11,753 bases of DNA. It comes from SG8-41 sp032123035 (GTDB lineage: Bacteria; Pseudomonadota; Gammaproteobacteria; Burkholderiales; SG8-41). This document shows positions 10,265 to 11,753 of this stretch, one piece after another. How positions within the stretch are numbered: the first letter of the stretch is position 1; each line of letters opens with the position of its first letter. The notes under the pieces were generated by a model that was not told where the DNA came from, searched no databases, and saw only the letters and a list, made by a program, of their open reading frames with translations. Location: positions 1 to 11,753 of the forward strand of contig JAQBFV010000269.1 in the NCBI GenBank assembly GCA_032123035.1, read 5' to 3'. Position numbers and translations under genes: made by a program.

Positions 10265-11753
10265 TCAGTGTGCCGCGGGCGCTGCCGCTGGACCGAGCGC
10301 AGCGCGGTCGCCGCGGCCTCTGCCAGCGGCCGGCGGTCCGCCCGCTGCGGGCACGCGCCGCAGCCGCAGGCTGTTCGTCACCACGAATACGCTGGACAGG
10401 CCCATCGCAAGGCCAGCGAGCATCGGGTTGAGCGTGATGCCCCAGGCGGGATAGAACACGCCCGCCGCGAGCGGGATCAGCAGGATGTTGTAGATGAATG
10501 CCCAGAACAGGTTCGCGCGAATCGTGCGCATCGTGCGCCGCGCGACCTCGAGCGCGTTCAACAGGCCGCCGAGATCACCACGCGTCAGCGTGACGTCGGC
10601 CGCCTCGATCGCGATGTCGGTCCCTGTGGCGACCGCGACGCCGACCTCGGCCTGGGCGAGTGCCGGCGCGTCGTTGATGCCGTCGCCGACGAACGCGACC
10701 CGGCGTCCCTGCGCCTGCAGTCGCTTCACGGCCTCGGCCTTGCCGGAGGGCAGCACTTCCGCCTCGACATCGTCCACGCCTGCCTGGCGGGCGATCGCCT
10801 GCGCAGTGCGCGTGCTGTCGCCGCTCATCATCCCGACGCGCAGCCCGCGCGCTTTCAGTGCCGCGACCACCGCGGCTGATTCGGGCTTCAGCGGATCGGC
10901 GACACCAAGCACGCCCCAGGCCGCGCCGTCCACCGCGAGGTAAATCGGCGTGCGTGCGCGCTCGGCCAGCGCCGTCGCGCGCGCCGCGAGCGCATCGGTG
11001 GACACGCCCTCGCGCGCGAGCAGCCGTTCGGCGCCAAGCAGCACGGCATGACCTTCGACGGTGGCCTTCACGCCGTAGCCTGGAATCGCCTCGAAATTCG
11101 TGGCCTGCGGCGTGTCGATGCCGCGCGCCCTTGCCGCGGCGAGGATTGCGGCGGCGAGCGGATGCTCGCTGCCCGCGTCGGCGCCGGCGGCGAAGCGCAG
11201 CACCGCCGCAGAATCCCGCCCGGCTGCGGCCTCGAGTTCGGTGAGTTGCGGGCGTCCGAGGGTCAGCGTGCCGGTCTTGTCGAACACCACGGTGTCGACG
11301 TGGCTCAGCGCCTCGAGCGCCTCTCCCTTGCGGAACAGCACGCCGAGCTCGGCCGCGCGGCCGCTGCCAACCATGATCGCCGCGGGTGTCGCGAGCCCCA
11401 TTGCGCAGGGGCAGGCGACCACCAGCACCGCCACCGTGCTGACCAGCGCGAGCGCGATTGCCGGCGCCGGTGCGACCACGAGCCAGACCACGAACGTAAC
11501 CGCGGCGATCGCGAGCACGATCGGCGTGAACACGCGCACCACCCGGTCGGCAAGCCGTTGGATCGGCAGCTTCGAGCCTTGCGCCTGCTCCACCATGCGG
11601 ATGATCTGGGCGAGCATCGTCTGCTTGCCGACCTGGCGGGCCTCTACGCGCAGCAGTCCGTGCTGGTTTACCGTGCCGCCGACCACGCGGTCGCCGGCAC
11701 GCTTGGCGACCGGCATCGGCTCGCCGGTGAGCATCGACTCGTCGACGTAGCTC
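10265..11753 (-). CDS. copA: copper-translocating P1B-type ATPase, C-terminal part (5' end outside window)
   Basis: The last roughly 495 residues of a Cu(I)-exporting P-type ATPase of the inner membrane; the N-terminal HMA domain(s), the first helices and part of the actuator domain lie beyond the right edge. In order from the edge: the actuator signature SYVDESMLTGEPMPV, two hydrophobic helices (IVLAIAAVTFVVWLVV and ALALVSTVAVLVVACPCAMG) carrying the metal-site CPC, the phosphorylation motif DKTGTLT (11261-11281), the SEHPLAAAI nucleotide-domain motif, the hinge GDGINDAPALAQAEVGVAV, and two C-terminal helices with the N-L-x-x-x-x-x-Y-N pattern. CPC together with this context indicates Cu(I)/Ag(I). 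The tail after LRLRRVPAAGG is rich in Ala, Gly and Pro and is probably disordered. Confidence 0.93.
   Translation of the reverse strand, partial: SYVDESMLTGEPMPVAKRAGDRVVGGTVNQHGLLRVEARQVGKQTMLAQIIRMVEQAQGSKLPIQRLADRVVRVFTPIVLAIAAVTFVVWLVVAPAPAIALALVSTVAVLVVACPCAMGLATPAAIMVGSGRAAELGVLFRKGEALEALSHVDTVVFDKTGTLTLGRPQLTELEAAAGRDSAAVLRFAAGADAGSEHPLAAAILAAARARGIDTPQATNFEAIPGYGVKATVEGHAVLLGAERLLAREGVSTDALAARATALAERARTPIYLAVDGAAWGVLGVADPLKPESAAVVAALKARGLRVGMMSGDSTRTAQAIARQAGVDDVEAEVLPSGKAEAVKRLQAQGRRVAFVGDGINDAPALAQAEVGVAVATGTDIAIEAADVTLTRGDLGGLLNALEVARRTMRTIRANLFWAFIYNILLIPLAAGVFYPAWGITLNPMLAGLAMGLSSVFVVTNSLRLRRVPAAGGPPAAGRGRGDRAALGPAAAPAAH

Overview
The window comes from a high-GC proteobacterial chromosome. 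The beta/gamma type is an inference from the style of the metabolic genes and of the integrase; no rRNA or other phylogenetic marker is present. It has three parts: a block of catabolic-looking genes on the + strand (1-3082), a complete chromosomal (sedentary-type) integron (about 3360-8994), and ordinary host genes for a HAD hydrolase and copper export (9305-11753).

Left block. A truncated SDR dehydrogenase, a cupin, a 57-residue two-helix membrane protein, an acyl-CoA dehydrogenase, a second cupin and an NfsA-like nitroreductase follow one another with overlaps or short gaps, so they look like one operon. On the - strand after it lie a DUF2283 gene and the 3' remnant of its probable DUF4258 partner, which runs into the end of the integrase gene.

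Integron. intI (- strand, 3360-4517) encodes a tyrosine recombinase with the extra segment found only in integron integrases. Its five active-site residues and the conserved lysine all fall at the class 1 IntI1 positions plus 22. An attI region and a head-to-tail array of + strand cassettes diverge from it. Cassette ends can be read from the sequence, because the R'' arm of each attC is the reverse complement of the first bases of its own cassette: 13/13, 11/12, 10/10 and 12/13 bases for cassettes 1-4, with weaker matches later. The contents are: (1) brnT-brnA toxin-antitoxin; (2) an addiction-module antitoxin plus ParE-type toxin whose shared stop/start codon is mutated; (3) an exported DUF302-type protein; (4) higB-higA; (5) an intact module paralogous to that of cassette 2; (6) a 5'-truncated hotdog thioesterase; (7) a class I methyltransferase whose distal attC was not found.

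How the parts work together. At least three, probably four, of the seven cassettes carry or carried toxin-antitoxin modules with their own promoters, which fits the proposed role of such modules in stabilising cassette arrays (established idea). The toxin-first modules brnTA and higBA share a layout: a -10 hexamer ending six bases before a GTG toxin start, a palindromic operator over the promoter, and a well-placed ribosome binding site only in front of the antitoxin. This suggests leaderless, weak toxin translation. The integrase has only a TTG start with no ribosome binding site at the right distance, so it may be poorly expressed.

Right block. A type II haloacid-dehalogenase-like hydrolase is convergent with a copper chaperone/copper P1B-ATPase pair. 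The ATPase runs off the right edge.
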